Origin: Paraburkholderia sacchari | GTDB lineage: Bacteria > Pseudomonadota > Gammaproteobacteria > Burkholderiales > Burkholderiaceae | DNA length: 64,000 nt | NCBI RefSeq assembly: GCF_000785435.2 | Contig: NZ_JTDB02000002.1 | Span: 685,663-749,662 of the forward strand | Direction: 5' to 3' | In this document: one piece after another, positions 40,892 to 49,416 of the stretch | Layout: every line of letters begins with the position of its first letter | Numbering within the stretch: position 1 is the first letter of the stretch | The notes under the pieces: generated by a model | What the model saw: the letters and a program-made list of their open reading frames with translations, nothing else | Told to the model about the DNA's origin: nothing | Database searches by the model: none | Program-made: the position numbers and the translations under genes

Positions 40892-42226
40892 TTAGCTGTT
40901 GGCGCTGGCGCTGCCCGGGTTCTTGCCGGCGGCGGCGTCCTCGCCCGCGCTGGCAGGGCGCTGGCGCACGCTGCCCGCGATCAGGTCGAAGCGGAACAGG
41001 CGGCATTCGAGCGCGCCGTTGAAGAGCGGCGTCTTGGCCGCTTCGCGCAAACGCAGCTGCCCCGGCAGCTTGCGGTCCGAGGTCAGGAAGAACGCGCGCC
41101 AGCCCGTGAAGCGCTGCTTGAGCGCGTCGCCGAGCGCCTGGAAGAATTCGGCGTCGGGTGCATCGGTATGAACGCGGCGGAAGGATTCTAGCTCCTCGTA
41201 GTCGTCGCGCATCTCGCGCGGCGCGCGAGCTTCGCCACGCGCATTGCGCCCGCGCACCTCGATCCGCTCGCCATACGGCGGATTCGCCACGAGAATCCCG
41301 TTGCCCTCCGCGGGCGGCGTCATGTTGCGCGCATCGAGCTGCTTGAGCGGCACCTTGCCGAGACCCGCGCGCGCGAAGTTGGCACGCGCCTTCTCGAGCA
41401 TGACATCGGAAATGTCGCTGCCGAAGATGTTCAGCTCCGTCGCGCGGCTCATGGCCGTGTTGCGCAACGTGTTCGCCTCGCTCTTCAGATGGCGCCACGC
41501 GGCGGTGTCGGCCTGCTTCAGACGCTCGAAGCCGAAGCTGCGCGACAGCCCCGGCGCGATGTCGAGCGCGACCTGCGCCGCTTCGGCCAGAAACGTGCCG
41601 CTGCCGCACATCGGGTCGTAGAGCGGCATCTCGGGCGTCCAGCCCGTGAGGCGCAGGATGCCGGCGGCGAGATTCTCGCGCAGGGGCGCGGCGCCCTTGT
41701 CCAGACGCCAGCCGCGCTTGAAGAGCGGCTCGCCCGACGTGTCGAGATAGAGCGTGCAGTCGTTCGCGGTGAGGAAGGCGAACACGCGCACATCGGGATA
41801 CGCGGTATCGACGCTCGGACGCGCGCCGGCCTTGTCGCGCATGCGATCGCAGATCGCGTCTTTCACGCGCAGCGTGGCGAATTCGAGGCTGCGCAGCGGC
41901 GACTTGATCGCGGTGATGTCGATGCGGATGGTCTCGTTCGGCGAGAACCATTTTTCCCACTGCTGCTCGCGCGCGAGCGCGTAGATGTCCTGCTCGCCGC
42001 GATAGGGCCGCTGGGCGATTTTCAGGAGCACGCGGCTGGCAATGCGCGAATGCAGGTTCGCGGCCATGCCGCCGGCCCAGTTGCCGCGAAAATGCACGCC
42101 GCCGGGCACTTCGGCGCCTGCCTGGAGCGCGCCGGGCGGCAGGCGCCGCTGCGCGATTTCGGCCAGTTCGGCGGCGAGCGGGGCTTCGAGGCCGCGCGGG
42201 CAGGGAGCAAAGAAATCGAAAGGCAT
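40892..42226 (-). CDS. rlmL: THUMP-domain 23S rRNA methyltransferase, RlmL-like
   Basis: A 444-residue SAM-dependent RNA methyltransferase. The N-terminal region (FDFFAPCPRGLEAPLAAELAEI) and the THUMP domain (RGEQDIYALAREQQWEKWF) precede the Rossmann methyltransferase domain. Catalytic and SAM motifs are LYDPMCGSGTFLAEAAQVALD, the FGSDIS acid and NPPYGERI. This matches the N-terminal half of E. coli RlmKL, which makes m2G2445. The RlmK half is absent here, as usual in non-enteric bacteria. The tail is low-complexity (AGEDAAAGKNPGSASANS). Confidence 0.88.
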   Translation of the reverse strand: MPFDFFAPCPRGLEAPLAAELAEIAQRRLPPGALQAGAEVPGGVHFRGNWAGGMAANLHSRIASRVLLKIAQRPYRGEQDIYALAREQQWEKWFSPNETIRIDITAIKSPLRSLEFATLRVKDAICDRMRDKAGARPSVDTAYPDVRVFAFLTANDCTLYLDTSGEPLFKRGWRLDKGAAPLRENLAAGILRLTGWTPEMPLYDPMCGSGTFLAEAAQVALDIAPGLSRSFGFERLKQADTAAWRHLKSEANTLRNTAMSRATELNIFGSDISDVMLEKARANFARAGLGKVPLKQLDARNMTPPAEGNGILVANPPYGERIEVRGRNARGEARAPREMRDDYEELESFRRVHTDAPDAEFFQALGDALKQRFTGWRAFFLTSDRKLPGQLRLREAAKTPLFNGALECRLFRFDLIAGSVRQRPASAGEDAAAGKNPGSASANS

Positions 42227-42286
42227 GAGAAGAGAGGGGACGCTGCGGGGAAGGCGCTATTGTACGCGGGTTGGCGGGAGGCGCCC

Positions 42287-42550
42287 TCAGGCGGCTTGCC
42301 GTGCGAGCGGCCGGATTCTCGGGCGCGGCTGCTGGCGGGCCTGCCAGAGGTCCCACTGGGTCTGCACGCCGAGCCATGCCGACAGGCGCAGCGCGATATT
42401 GGCGGTGATGCCGGCCTTGCCGTTCAACAGATTGGAGAGGGTCACGCGGTTGATCTGCAGGGCGTGCGCGGCTTGCGTCACGCTCACGTCCGGCGAGATC
42501 CACTCCCGCAATACCTCGCCCGGATGCGGCGGGTTGTGCATTCTGCTCAT
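42287..42550 (-). CDS. higA: HigA-family antitoxin (orphan)
   Basis: An 87-residue Xre-type helix-turn-helix protein. MSRMHNPPHPGEVLREWISPD is the standard HigA beginning, followed by the HTH (VTQAAHALQINRVTLSNLLNGK) and ALRLSAWLG. The segment that usually links AWLG to QWDLWQARQQ (about ten residues, E/SxWLxxQA) appears to be deleted in frame. The reading frame is open, with good coding character. Its partner toxin is reduced to a short upstream relic, so this is an orphan antitoxin that could persist as an autorepressor. Confidence 0.85.
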   Translation of the reverse strand: MSRMHNPPHPGEVLREWISPDVSVTQAAHALQINRVTLSNLLNGKAGITANIALRLSAWLGVQTQWDLWQARQQPRPRIRPLARQAA

Positions 42551-42560
42551 GGTCGTTCCC

Positions 42561-42642
42561 TTAGTGGTAGTCCTGATAATCGACGAGGACGGGTGCCGTC
42601 GAATGTGAACGTGAGACGCCAATTTCCGTTCACCCAGAGGGT
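42561..42642 (-). pseudogene. higB: Relic of a HigB-type toxin gene
   Basis: Directly upstream of higA the minus strand encodes, in two frames, the end of a HigB/RelE-like toxin. LWVNGNWRLTFTFDGT is in one frame; after a shift near 42594, VLVDYQDYH and a stop codon follow at 42561-42563. The rest of the toxin is gone; the next gene ends at 42642, where the relic begins. About 27 codons remain, so no toxin can be made. Confidence 0.72.
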
Positions 42643-44828
42643 CAATCGTTGCCCTCACGCAACTTCGCCCGCCGGATCGGCCACACCAGATCGATCGGAT
42701 GGCGCGTCACGCGCCGCCAGAACGCGCGCATGAGCGGACGCACGTCCTGGCGCCCGAGGTCGCGCGAGCGTACCGCCATGTGCAGCGCGAGCGCGAAGCT
42801 CACCGTCACGTTGAGCACGGCCATGCTCGCCACGCCGGCCACGGCCCACCAGAGCTCGCCGGTTTTGAGCGTAGCAGTGCCGAGCACGCCGAGCGCCACG
42901 CCGATCGACCCCGCCGAGAGCGTCACGTGGCGCACTTCGAAGTGGAACGCGATGGCAGAGAGGATCGCGGGCACAATGCCGAGCATCATGCCCAGCACGA
43001 CGTTGCCCCACACGCCCGCCACGTTCACGCGGCAAAAGTGCGCGAGGCGTGCGGCGCCCGAGGCGCCCAGCGTCAAGCGCAGGCGCCGGTTCCACGCAAG
43101 CGCGTCCTCGACGCGATGCAGCACGAACCAGTTGTCGGCCCAGCCCGCGAACAGGCTCGACGCCCACAGCAGCACGCCGGTGAGCGCGGCGTAGAACGGC
43201 GTCGGGCCGATGAGCGAGAACGACTGGAGTGTCGCGTGCGCTTTCGCCGGCGTGATCAGGTTCGCGTGGAACAGCCAGCCAAACGCGAGCTGGATCGCGA
43301 GACAGGCCGGGAACACGAGCAGCACGTTGCCGAGCACGGCGGCGGCCTGGGTGCGGATCAGCGCCACCACCGACGACACGAAGCGCGCGCGTCCCGCGGG
43401 CTCGTTGGCGCCGTCGAGTTCGCGCGCGAGTGTGGGCGCGGTCATCGCGGGCTGCTTGGTCGCGAGCGAAAAGTGGCAGAAGTGCATGACGAGAAAGCTC
43501 AGCGCGTAGTTGATGCCCGCGAAGAGCCCTTCGATCATCGAGGGCAGGTGCGCGCCCGTGATGCCGAATTTCACGTAGACCGTCACCGCCGTGACGAGGC
43601 CGCCGCCCGCCGCCATGCGCAGCATCGTGAGGTATTCGGCGCGGTCGCGCGCGATGTAGTGCTCGCCGGTGTCGGCGGAGAGCTCCACCACCTTGCGCGA
43701 GAGCAGCGCGAAGTTGCTGCGCACGAGGTGGGTCATGCTCTGGCTTTTCTGGTTCGCGCGGACGAGATCGGCAACGAGGCGCGCCTGCGTTGCGGGATCG
43801 TCGGCGGACATCCATGCGTCGAGCAGACGCTCCGCGCGGACGATGCGCATGCGCATGCGCTGGACCTGGAACACAGTGTCCACGCGCACGCCGTGGCGGT
43901 AGAGGTGCGCGAAGACGCCGTCGGTGGCTTTGCGGCAGTCGTCGAGCAAGAGGCGCAGCCACGTCACTTCCTGCAACAGCCGCGTGGGCTCGCCCGCGTC
44001 GCGTGCGTTTTCCACCGCGAGCATCGCGCGCGTGAGGCGGAAGAACGACAGCTTCTCGACGGGGACGTGCGCGTCTTCGTTCGACAGGCGGCTGCGCACC
44101 GTCGGCGAGAGACCCGTCGAGCTGATCTGGCAGGTCAGGTTGTGCAGCGCCGTGAGCAGGTCCAGCGAGAACTCGTTGGGCAGCGCAGCCGAAGCGGCAG
44201 GGCGCGCGGCGGCCGCGCCGTATTCGTCTGGGACCTGGACCGGGACGGCGGGGGATTCGACCGCGGCTTCCGGCTGGAGCGCACCGGGACCGGCGATCAA
44301 GATCCGCAGCCGGGCGAGCAGGTCGTGCGGCAGCGTGGCGATCCACTCGGGGTCGTGGGTCGACGGGAACATCAGCGTGAAGAGCGCCGCGAGGTCGCGC
44401 CGGTTCGGCGCGGGCGGGATCAACTGCGCCTGCATCCGGCCCACGAGCGCACCGAACAGGTTCGAGTGGACCGGCATGCCCGCGTCGCAGAGCAGGGTGA
44501 TGCTGTCGGTCTCGCGCAGCAGCTTGCGCACCATTGCGCCGACGTTGGTTTTCCATGCCGGATTGCGGTCCAGCACGTGCAGCAGGTAGCGCACGCGCGC
44601 ATGCTCGGGCGGCGCGCGCAACGGCGCATCGGGCTCGGTGGCGGCTGCGGTGGCATCGGCGTCGAGCTGGCCGCGCCGGTGGATCCAGTGTGCGAGCTCG
44701 ATCAACCAGTCGCTGCGCTCCGCGTAGGGGGCGTCGGCGTCGGCGATGGCGAGCAGCGCATCGAGTTGCTGAACTGCGCTGCGCGAAGCGCGCCATTTTT
44801 TCCAGAGCGTCTTGAACGAACGAAACAT
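42642..44828 (-). CDS. Membrane protein of the 'site-specific recombinase' family (Gcr-like)
   Basis: A 728-residue protein that I recognise as the family annotated 'site-specific recombinase' after a gonococcal gene. The sequence does not support recombination: there is no serine- or tyrosine-recombinase motif. The C-terminal half instead has many hydrophobic helices (MAAGGGLVTAVTVYVKFG, VLGNVLLVFPACLAIQLAFG, FYAALTGVLLWASSLFAGWA, WGNVVLGMMLGIVPAILSAI, LWWAVAGVASMAVLNVTVSF). The N-terminal half is helical and soluble. Its role is unknown; a multipass membrane protein is the safe description. Start at 44828 (MFRSFKTLWKKW); in-frame ATGs at 44855 and 44981 are less likely. Confidence 0.8.
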   Translation of the reverse strand: MFRSFKTLWKKWRASRSAVQQLDALLAIADADAPYAERSDWLIELAHWIHRRGQLDADATAAATEPDAPLRAPPEHARVRYLLHVLDRNPAWKTNVGAMVRKLLRETDSITLLCDAGMPVHSNLFGALVGRMQAQLIPPAPNRRDLAALFTLMFPSTHDPEWIATLPHDLLARLRILIAGPGALQPEAAVESPAVPVQVPDEYGAAAARPAASAALPNEFSLDLLTALHNLTCQISSTGLSPTVRSRLSNEDAHVPVEKLSFFRLTRAMLAVENARDAGEPTRLLQEVTWLRLLLDDCRKATDGVFAHLYRHGVRVDTVFQVQRMRMRIVRAERLLDAWMSADDPATQARLVADLVRANQKSQSMTHLVRSNFALLSRKVVELSADTGEHYIARDRAEYLTMLRMAAGGGLVTAVTVYVKFGITGAHLPSMIEGLFAGINYALSFLVMHFCHFSLATKQPAMTAPTLARELDGANEPAGRARFVSSVVALIRTQAAAVLGNVLLVFPACLAIQLAFGWLFHANLITPAKAHATLQSFSLIGPTPFYAALTGVLLWASSLFAGWADNWFVLHRVEDALAWNRRLRLTLGASGAARLAHFCRVNVAGVWGNVVLGMMLGIVPAILSAIAFHFEVRHVTLSAGSIGVALGVLGTATLKTGELWWAVAGVASMAVLNVTVSFALALHMAVRSRDLGRQDVRPLMRAFWRRVTRHPIDLVWPIRRAKLREGND

Positions 44829-45083
44829 ACTAGTGGCAGCAGGGTAAAGCGGCATTATCGCGGCTCGCGCGGATTGGGCGGTTCGAGTTGGACAGCGCGG
44901 GAGCGCACCGATGCGAGGCGTTTGGCGGCACACGGGTGCGAGATAGAGCGGTGTGGAAGCGCCGAAGCCGGTGAGCGCCATGGCGCGACCATGGCGTAGC
45001 GCGTACCAGTGCGTTTATGAGGACCCGGGGAACGCGATACGGACGCGGCGAGCCGCGTCCGTTCAGGCTGTCCGCGCTGGGAC

Positions 45084-45848
45084 TCAGCCCGCCGTTGCGG
45101 CGGTCGATACGGCCTGCGGGCAGGCGATGCTGGTCATGGGCGACGTATGCACGGAAGACGCCTTCGCGCCGTTCTTCGCCGCGCTCTTCGTGCTTGCCGT
45201 CGCGCTCGCTTGCGGCATGGCGGCGAGTGTGCGCACGCCGCTCGCGATGGCCTGCGAGAGCGCCGCCACCGCGCGCCGGTGGCCGACTACGAGCGCGTCA
45301 TAGCCGTCGCCGACGGGTTCGTTGAGCACGCTGCGGCAGGTCATGACCGTCTGCGAGTCGAGTGCGCGCACGCTCCAGACCGCGTCGATGAGGGCATGCG
45401 AGCCCGGCCACGATTCGAAGCGCTGAACATTCACGCTCACGCGGTAGACCGGCACGCCCTCGGGATGCGGCGAGCCATACACGTCGATGGCGCCGAGCTG
45501 CTGCGTGAGATCGCCGGAGAGCGCGCGGCGAATCTCGTCGCCGGGCAGCGAGGCCCAGCGTTCCTGCTCGAGCACCTTGACCTGGTTGGCGTCGTTCTGC
45601 ACGACGAACTGCAGCTTTGCGACCTGCGGCGGCACGTCGACCGGCGCGAGTGCGACGAGCAAAGCTTGATTGCCCGAGGTCGAGGCGACGCTCGCGCGCG
45701 CCCCATCGCTGGTCGCGTCGGTGGGGCTAAGCGTGTAGAAGCGGCTGCCGGGCGAGGCGCACCCCGCGAGCGCCGCCACGAGGGCGAGCGCCGCGAGGAC
45801 TGGGGCCGGGGCTGCCGGGAGCCGCAGGGGGAGCCGGCGAAACGTCAT
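45084..45848 (-). CDS. pqiC: PqiC-like lipoprotein of the Pqi lipid-transport system
   Basis: A 254-residue outer-membrane lipoprotein of the ABC-type transport auxiliary (PqiC) family. The signal peptide ends in a lipobox, LAGC, with the acylated cysteine about residue 30. The mature part begins ASPGSRFYTLSPTDA and includes the conserved LVALAPVDVPPQVAKLQFVVQ and DEIRRALSGDLTQQLG segments. It ends in an Ala/Ser/Thr-rich tail. Its ATG overlaps the end of pqiB by four bases. Confidence 0.87.
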   Translation of the reverse strand: MTFRRLPLRLPAAPAPVLAALALVAALAGCASPGSRFYTLSPTDATSDGARASVASTSGNQALLVALAPVDVPPQVAKLQFVVQNDANQVKVLEQERWASLPGDEIRRALSGDLTQQLGAIDVYGSPHPEGVPVYRVSVNVQRFESWPGSHALIDAVWSVRALDSQTVMTCRSVLNEPVGDGYDALVVGHRRAVAALSQAIASGVRTLAAMPQASATASTKSAAKNGAKASSVHTSPMTSIACPQAVSTAATAG

Positions 45849-47482
45849 GGCTTGTCTCCTGATTTGCCGCGCAGCAGCGATTCGGGATGACGCTCCAGAT
45901 AGTCGGAGAGCGCGTTGAGGGATTGCAGGGTGCGCGTGAGTTCCTGCAGCGCCTGATGCACGTCCGATTGCAGCGGCGAATCCTGCTGCAGCGTGGACTG
46001 CGCGGCGTTGAAGGTCTTCTGCGCCTGATCGAGCGTGCCGCGCATCTGCGGCAGGATCTCGTCGTTGACCTTGCCGAACAACTGGTTCGCGTTCTTCAGC
46101 GAGTCGTTCAGGTTGTTGCCGATCTGATCGAACGGGATCTTGTCGAGCTTCTTCGCGATGTCGGCGACTTGTGCCTGCAGCTCCTCGAGCGAGTTCGGGA
46201 TCGTCGGCAGTTCCATCGGAATGCGGTCGAAATCCACCTTCGCGGCCGGCGCCTTCGGGAAGATGTCGAGCGCGACGTAGAGTTGGCCGGTGATCAGATT
46301 GCCGGTGCGCAACTGGCCACGCAGGCCGCGTGCGACGAGACGCTTGACGAGCTCCTGACCTTGCGGCGTGCCCGGTATCGGCGCTTCGCCGTGAACGCGC
46401 CGCGCAAGGCGCTGCGGATACAGGTCCATCGTCACCGGCATCGTGAAGTTGCGCTCCTTCGGGTCGTACTCGATGCCAATGCCCGTCACCTGGCCGAGCA
46501 CGATGCCGCGGAAGTCGACCGGCGCGCCCACCGAGAGACCGCGCAGCGACTGGTTGAAGTACATCACCACCCGCTGCGGCGCTCCGTCGGGCTCGCGCAT
46601 CGCTTCGGCCTCGTCGGCGGCGAGCGTGAAGGTCGAGTTGTCGGGCGCCTGCGGACCCATTGCCTGGCCCGGCGGCGCCTGGAACGCGAGGCCGCCCACC
46701 ACCACCGTCGCGAGCGATTGCGTGTTGATCTTGATGCCGTTCGAATCGAGCTGCACATTCACGCCGCTCGCGTGCCACCAGCGCGTGTTGGTGCCCACGT
46801 ACTGATCGTAGGGCGCGCTCACGAACACCTGCACCGTGACGCCGTTGCCGTCCTTGTCGAGCGAGTAGCCCGTCACCTGGCCCACCTGGATGCGCCGGTA
46901 GAAAATGGGTGTGCCAATATCGAGCGAGCCGAGCGCTTCGCTATGCAGCGTGTAGCGGTGGCCTTTTTCGTCGATGGTCACGGCGGGAGGCGCTTCGAGC
47001 CCGACGAAATCGCTCGCGGTATCGTCCGAGCGGCCCGGGTCGGCGCCAATGTAGGAGCCAGAGAGCAGCGTGCCGAGACCCGAGACGCCGCTCGCGCCGA
47101 TGCGCGCGCGCACGACCCAGAAGTGGCTGTCCTTCTTGGCGAATTTTTCGGCGTCCTTGGTGAGTTCCACGGTCACGAGCACGCGCGAGAGATTCGGCGA
47201 AAGCTTGATGGCGCGCACCGAGCCGATATCGACGTCCTTGTATTTGACCTTGGTTTTGCCGGGCTCCAGTCCCTCGGCGCTCAGGAAGCTGATCGTGATG
47301 GTCGGGCCGCGCGAGGTCACCGATTTCACCACGAGTGCGATGCCGATCAGCGCCGCGACGAGCGGCACGATCCAGACGAGCGAAGGGAGCCAGCGCCTCG
47401 GCTTGACGATGTCCGGCTCGGGAAGGTCGGGCGGCAGCGAGCCGCCTCCTGAAGGCGGGTTCGGTCCTTGCGGACTATTCAT
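45845..47482 (-). CDS. pqiB: MCE-domain intermembrane transport protein PqiB
   Basis: A 545-residue periplasm-spanning protein anchored by one N-terminal helix (LVWIVPLVAALIGIALVV). Three MCE modules follow (starting GPTITISFLSAEGLEPGKTKVKYKDVDIG, YTLHSEALGSLDIGTPIFYR and VMYFNQSLRGLSVGAPVDFRG). A coiled-coil C-terminus comes after them (IPNSLEELQAQVADIAKKLDK). In E. coli PqiB forms a hexameric tube for lipid traffic between membranes. It overlaps both pqiC and the upstream pqiA gene. Confidence 0.93.
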   Translation of the reverse strand: MNSPQGPNPPSGGGSLPPDLPEPDIVKPRRWLPSLVWIVPLVAALIGIALVVKSVTSRGPTITISFLSAEGLEPGKTKVKYKDVDIGSVRAIKLSPNLSRVLVTVELTKDAEKFAKKDSHFWVVRARIGASGVSGLGTLLSGSYIGADPGRSDDTASDFVGLEAPPAVTIDEKGHRYTLHSEALGSLDIGTPIFYRRIQVGQVTGYSLDKDGNGVTVQVFVSAPYDQYVGTNTRWWHASGVNVQLDSNGIKINTQSLATVVVGGLAFQAPPGQAMGPQAPDNSTFTLAADEAEAMREPDGAPQRVVMYFNQSLRGLSVGAPVDFRGIVLGQVTGIGIEYDPKERNFTMPVTMDLYPQRLARRVHGEAPIPGTPQGQELVKRLVARGLRGQLRTGNLITGQLYVALDIFPKAPAAKVDFDRIPMELPTIPNSLEELQAQVADIAKKLDKIPFDQIGNNLNDSLKNANQLFGKVNDEILPQMRGTLDQAQKTFNAAQSTLQQDSPLQSDVHQALQELTRTLQSLNALSDYLERHPESLLRGKSGDKP

Positions 47483-48137
47483 GAGGGCGATCCTGAGAGT
47501 GTTGCGACGGTTGCTGTTTATCTTCGTCTACCGGATCCCAGATGAGGCGCGGATCGAACTGCATCGACGCCAGCATCGTCAGGATCACGACCGAGCCGAA
47601 CGCAATCGCGCCGGGCCCCGCCGTAATCACCGCAAGCGACTGGAAGCGTACCAGCGCGACGGTCAGTGTGACCACGAACACGTCCAGCATCGACCAGCGG
47701 CCGATAAACTCGACGAGCCTGTAGAGCTTCGTGCGTTCGGTGGGGCGCCATTTGGAGCGGCGCTGCGCCGTGGTGCAGAGCAGCGCGAGCACGGAGAGCT
47801 TGAGCATGGGCACGAGAATGCTCGCGATGAAGACGATCACCGCGAGCGGCGCGTCGCCCGAGGTCCAGAAGTAGGCGACGCCGCTCATGATGGTGTCGTC
47901 CTCGTCGCCGACAAGCGAGGCCGTGTGCATCACCGGCAGCAGATTCGCGGGGATGTACAGGATCGCCGCAGCGAACAGCAGCGCCCAGGTGCGCGTGAGG
48001 CTGTCGGGGTTGCGCACGTGCATCGGCGAGTGGCAGCGCGCGCAGCGTGCATGGGCGGCCTGGCGCTCGCGCGCTTGCACGTGGCCGCAGGCGTGGCAGG
48101 AGACGAGGCCGGCGTCGGTGGCGGTGACAAATTTCAT
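47475..48137 (-). CDS. pqiA: Paraquat-inducible protein A, second module
   Basis: A 220-residue inner-membrane protein equal to one half of E. coli PqiA. An N-terminal zinc ribbon (CHACGHVQ and CARCHSPM) precedes four transmembrane helices (WALLFAAAILYIPANLLPV, LAVIVFIASILVPMLKLSVLALL, MLDVFVVTLTVALVRF, AIAFGSVVILTMLASM). The sequence RWSMLDVFVVTLTVALV is the family hallmark. It overlaps pqiB by eight bases and lies 35 bases downstream of the other PqiA module. Confidence 0.9.
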   Translation of the reverse strand: MKFVTATDAGLVSCHACGHVQARERQAAHARCARCHSPMHVRNPDSLTRTWALLFAAAILYIPANLLPVMHTASLVGDEDDTIMSGVAYFWTSGDAPLAVIVFIASILVPMLKLSVLALLCTTAQRRSKWRPTERTKLYRLVEFIGRWSMLDVFVVTLTVALVRFQSLAVITAGPGAIAFGSVVILTMLASMQFDPRLIWDPVDEDKQQPSQHSQDRPHE

Positions 48138-48171
48138 CGGGTTGCCTCGGTGCGCTGGAGAAGCGTTGGGT

Positions 48172-48960
48172 TCATCGCGGGCTCAAGCCAGAGGCGTCCG
48201 CGCTGCCGCCGTGCGGCTTCGGTGCGGCCGGATCGCGAATTTCGGGGCTGGAGAGCGGGCCTCTCGGGCCGTCCGGGCCGATATCGGGCCCGCCGCCCGA
48301 ACCCGTCCCGCTGTCCGCCGGTCCGGCGCCGCCGGGCCGCGCGGTGCGCTGGCGTTCGCGCAGGTCGTCGGCGATATCCCATAGCGTGCGTGCGTCGAAG
48401 GTCAGGACCACGGTGATCATGAGCGTGAGCGTGCCGAACGCGAACAGCGCGGTTTCCGGAATTACGCGGGCGAGGCTCACCATCTTCACGATGGTTATGA
48501 GCACGCCCAGCATGAAGACTTCGAGCATGCCCCAAGGACGCACGAGCTGGATCGTGCGCAGCACGAGGTTGAATCCCGGCGGAATGACGCCGCGCCGGAT
48601 CGGCAGGAGTACATAGAGCAGCGCGACCAGTTCCGTGAGCGGGCTAAGGATGGTGGCGCAAAAGACCATCACCGCGACGATCTGCATGTTCTCGCCCCAC
48701 AGCACCACGAGCGCGCCGAACAGGCTCGACTGCGACACGATCCCGTTGGCATCGAGTTCGATGATGGGAAACGACTGCGCGATGATGAACGTGACGAGCG
48801 CGGCGACGGTGATTGCGCAGATGCGGTCGAGCTGCGAAGACGCGCTGCTATAGAGCGTAGCGCCGCAACGCGTGCAGCGTGCGCTTTGTCGCCCGAGCAG
48901 GCGAGGCTTTTGGTAGAGCGCGTCGCATTCGTGACACGCGATCAGATTGTCCAGGGCCAT
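48172..48960 (-). CDS. pqiA: Paraquat-inducible protein A, first module
   Basis: A 262-residue inner-membrane protein equal to the first half of E. coli PqiA. It has a zinc ribbon (CHECDALY and CTRCGATLYS), about four transmembrane helices and the hallmark RPWGMLEVFMLGVLITIVKM. A Gly/Pro-rich cytosolic tail follows (PGGAGPADSGTGSGGGPD), absent from enteric PqiA. With the second module it should rebuild the two-domain protein. The ATG at 48960 was chosen because MALDNLIACHECD is the family start. First gene of the pqiA-pqiA-pqiB-pqiC operon. Confidence 0.88.
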   Translation of the reverse strand: MALDNLIACHECDALYQKPRLLGRQSARCTRCGATLYSSASSQLDRICAITVAALVTFIIAQSFPIIELDANGIVSQSSLFGALVVLWGENMQIVAVMVFCATILSPLTELVALLYVLLPIRRGVIPPGFNLVLRTIQLVRPWGMLEVFMLGVLITIVKMVSLARVIPETALFAFGTLTLMITVVLTFDARTLWDIADDLRERQRTARPGGAGPADSGTGSGGGPDIGPDGPRGPLSSPEIRDPAAPKPHGGSADASGLSPR

Positions 48961-49416
48961 GCGGGCAGAAGACGCAAAACGACGTGAGAGGAACGAAAGG
49001 CGCTGGCGCCGCAACGGCGCGGCATCGGCACTGCAGGCCATGTTACCAAAGGAGGCCGGCAACACGAGCTTCCTTCGGCCAGCGGAGGCGGCGCGCCGCG
49101 GGTCTGGGGACGGGCAGCGTCATGGCCAGAACGGCGTGAGAGTGTGCCATGTTTGTTGCAACTGCGTGCCGCGACTGTGCAACAGCCGTGAGCCAGCGCA
49201 GGAGGGCAAGCCGGCTTCCGGTCGCGGGCCTTGCTCCATGCCTGTGTTGCGCTGCGTCACGCGAGCGGAGCAACCTGCGATCCCGCAGATGCATGCATGC
49301 GCGCCGCCAGGTTATCTTTCATTCTGAGCGGCCGAGTGACCGGCCATCCCTCCAGGGCTCGCGCGGGCGGCGGGTACGATTGGCGGAGGTTCCCGGCGCC
49401 CGGGGTGGGGAAGAGC
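48961..49416. other. Intergenic region between the pqi operon and yceI
   Basis: A 456-base divergent gap expected to contain both promoters. A 7-bp inverted pair TGTTGCA/TGCAACA (49154-49160 and 49178-49184, 17-base centre) is the only notable structure. I see no credible ORF, RNA gene or clear consensus promoter. Confidence 0.4.

Noticed and set aside
42699..44999. A 766-codon open frame on the plus strand
   Set aside because: Antisense shadow of the large membrane protein gene. The composition is low-complexity Arg/His/Glu with no domain.
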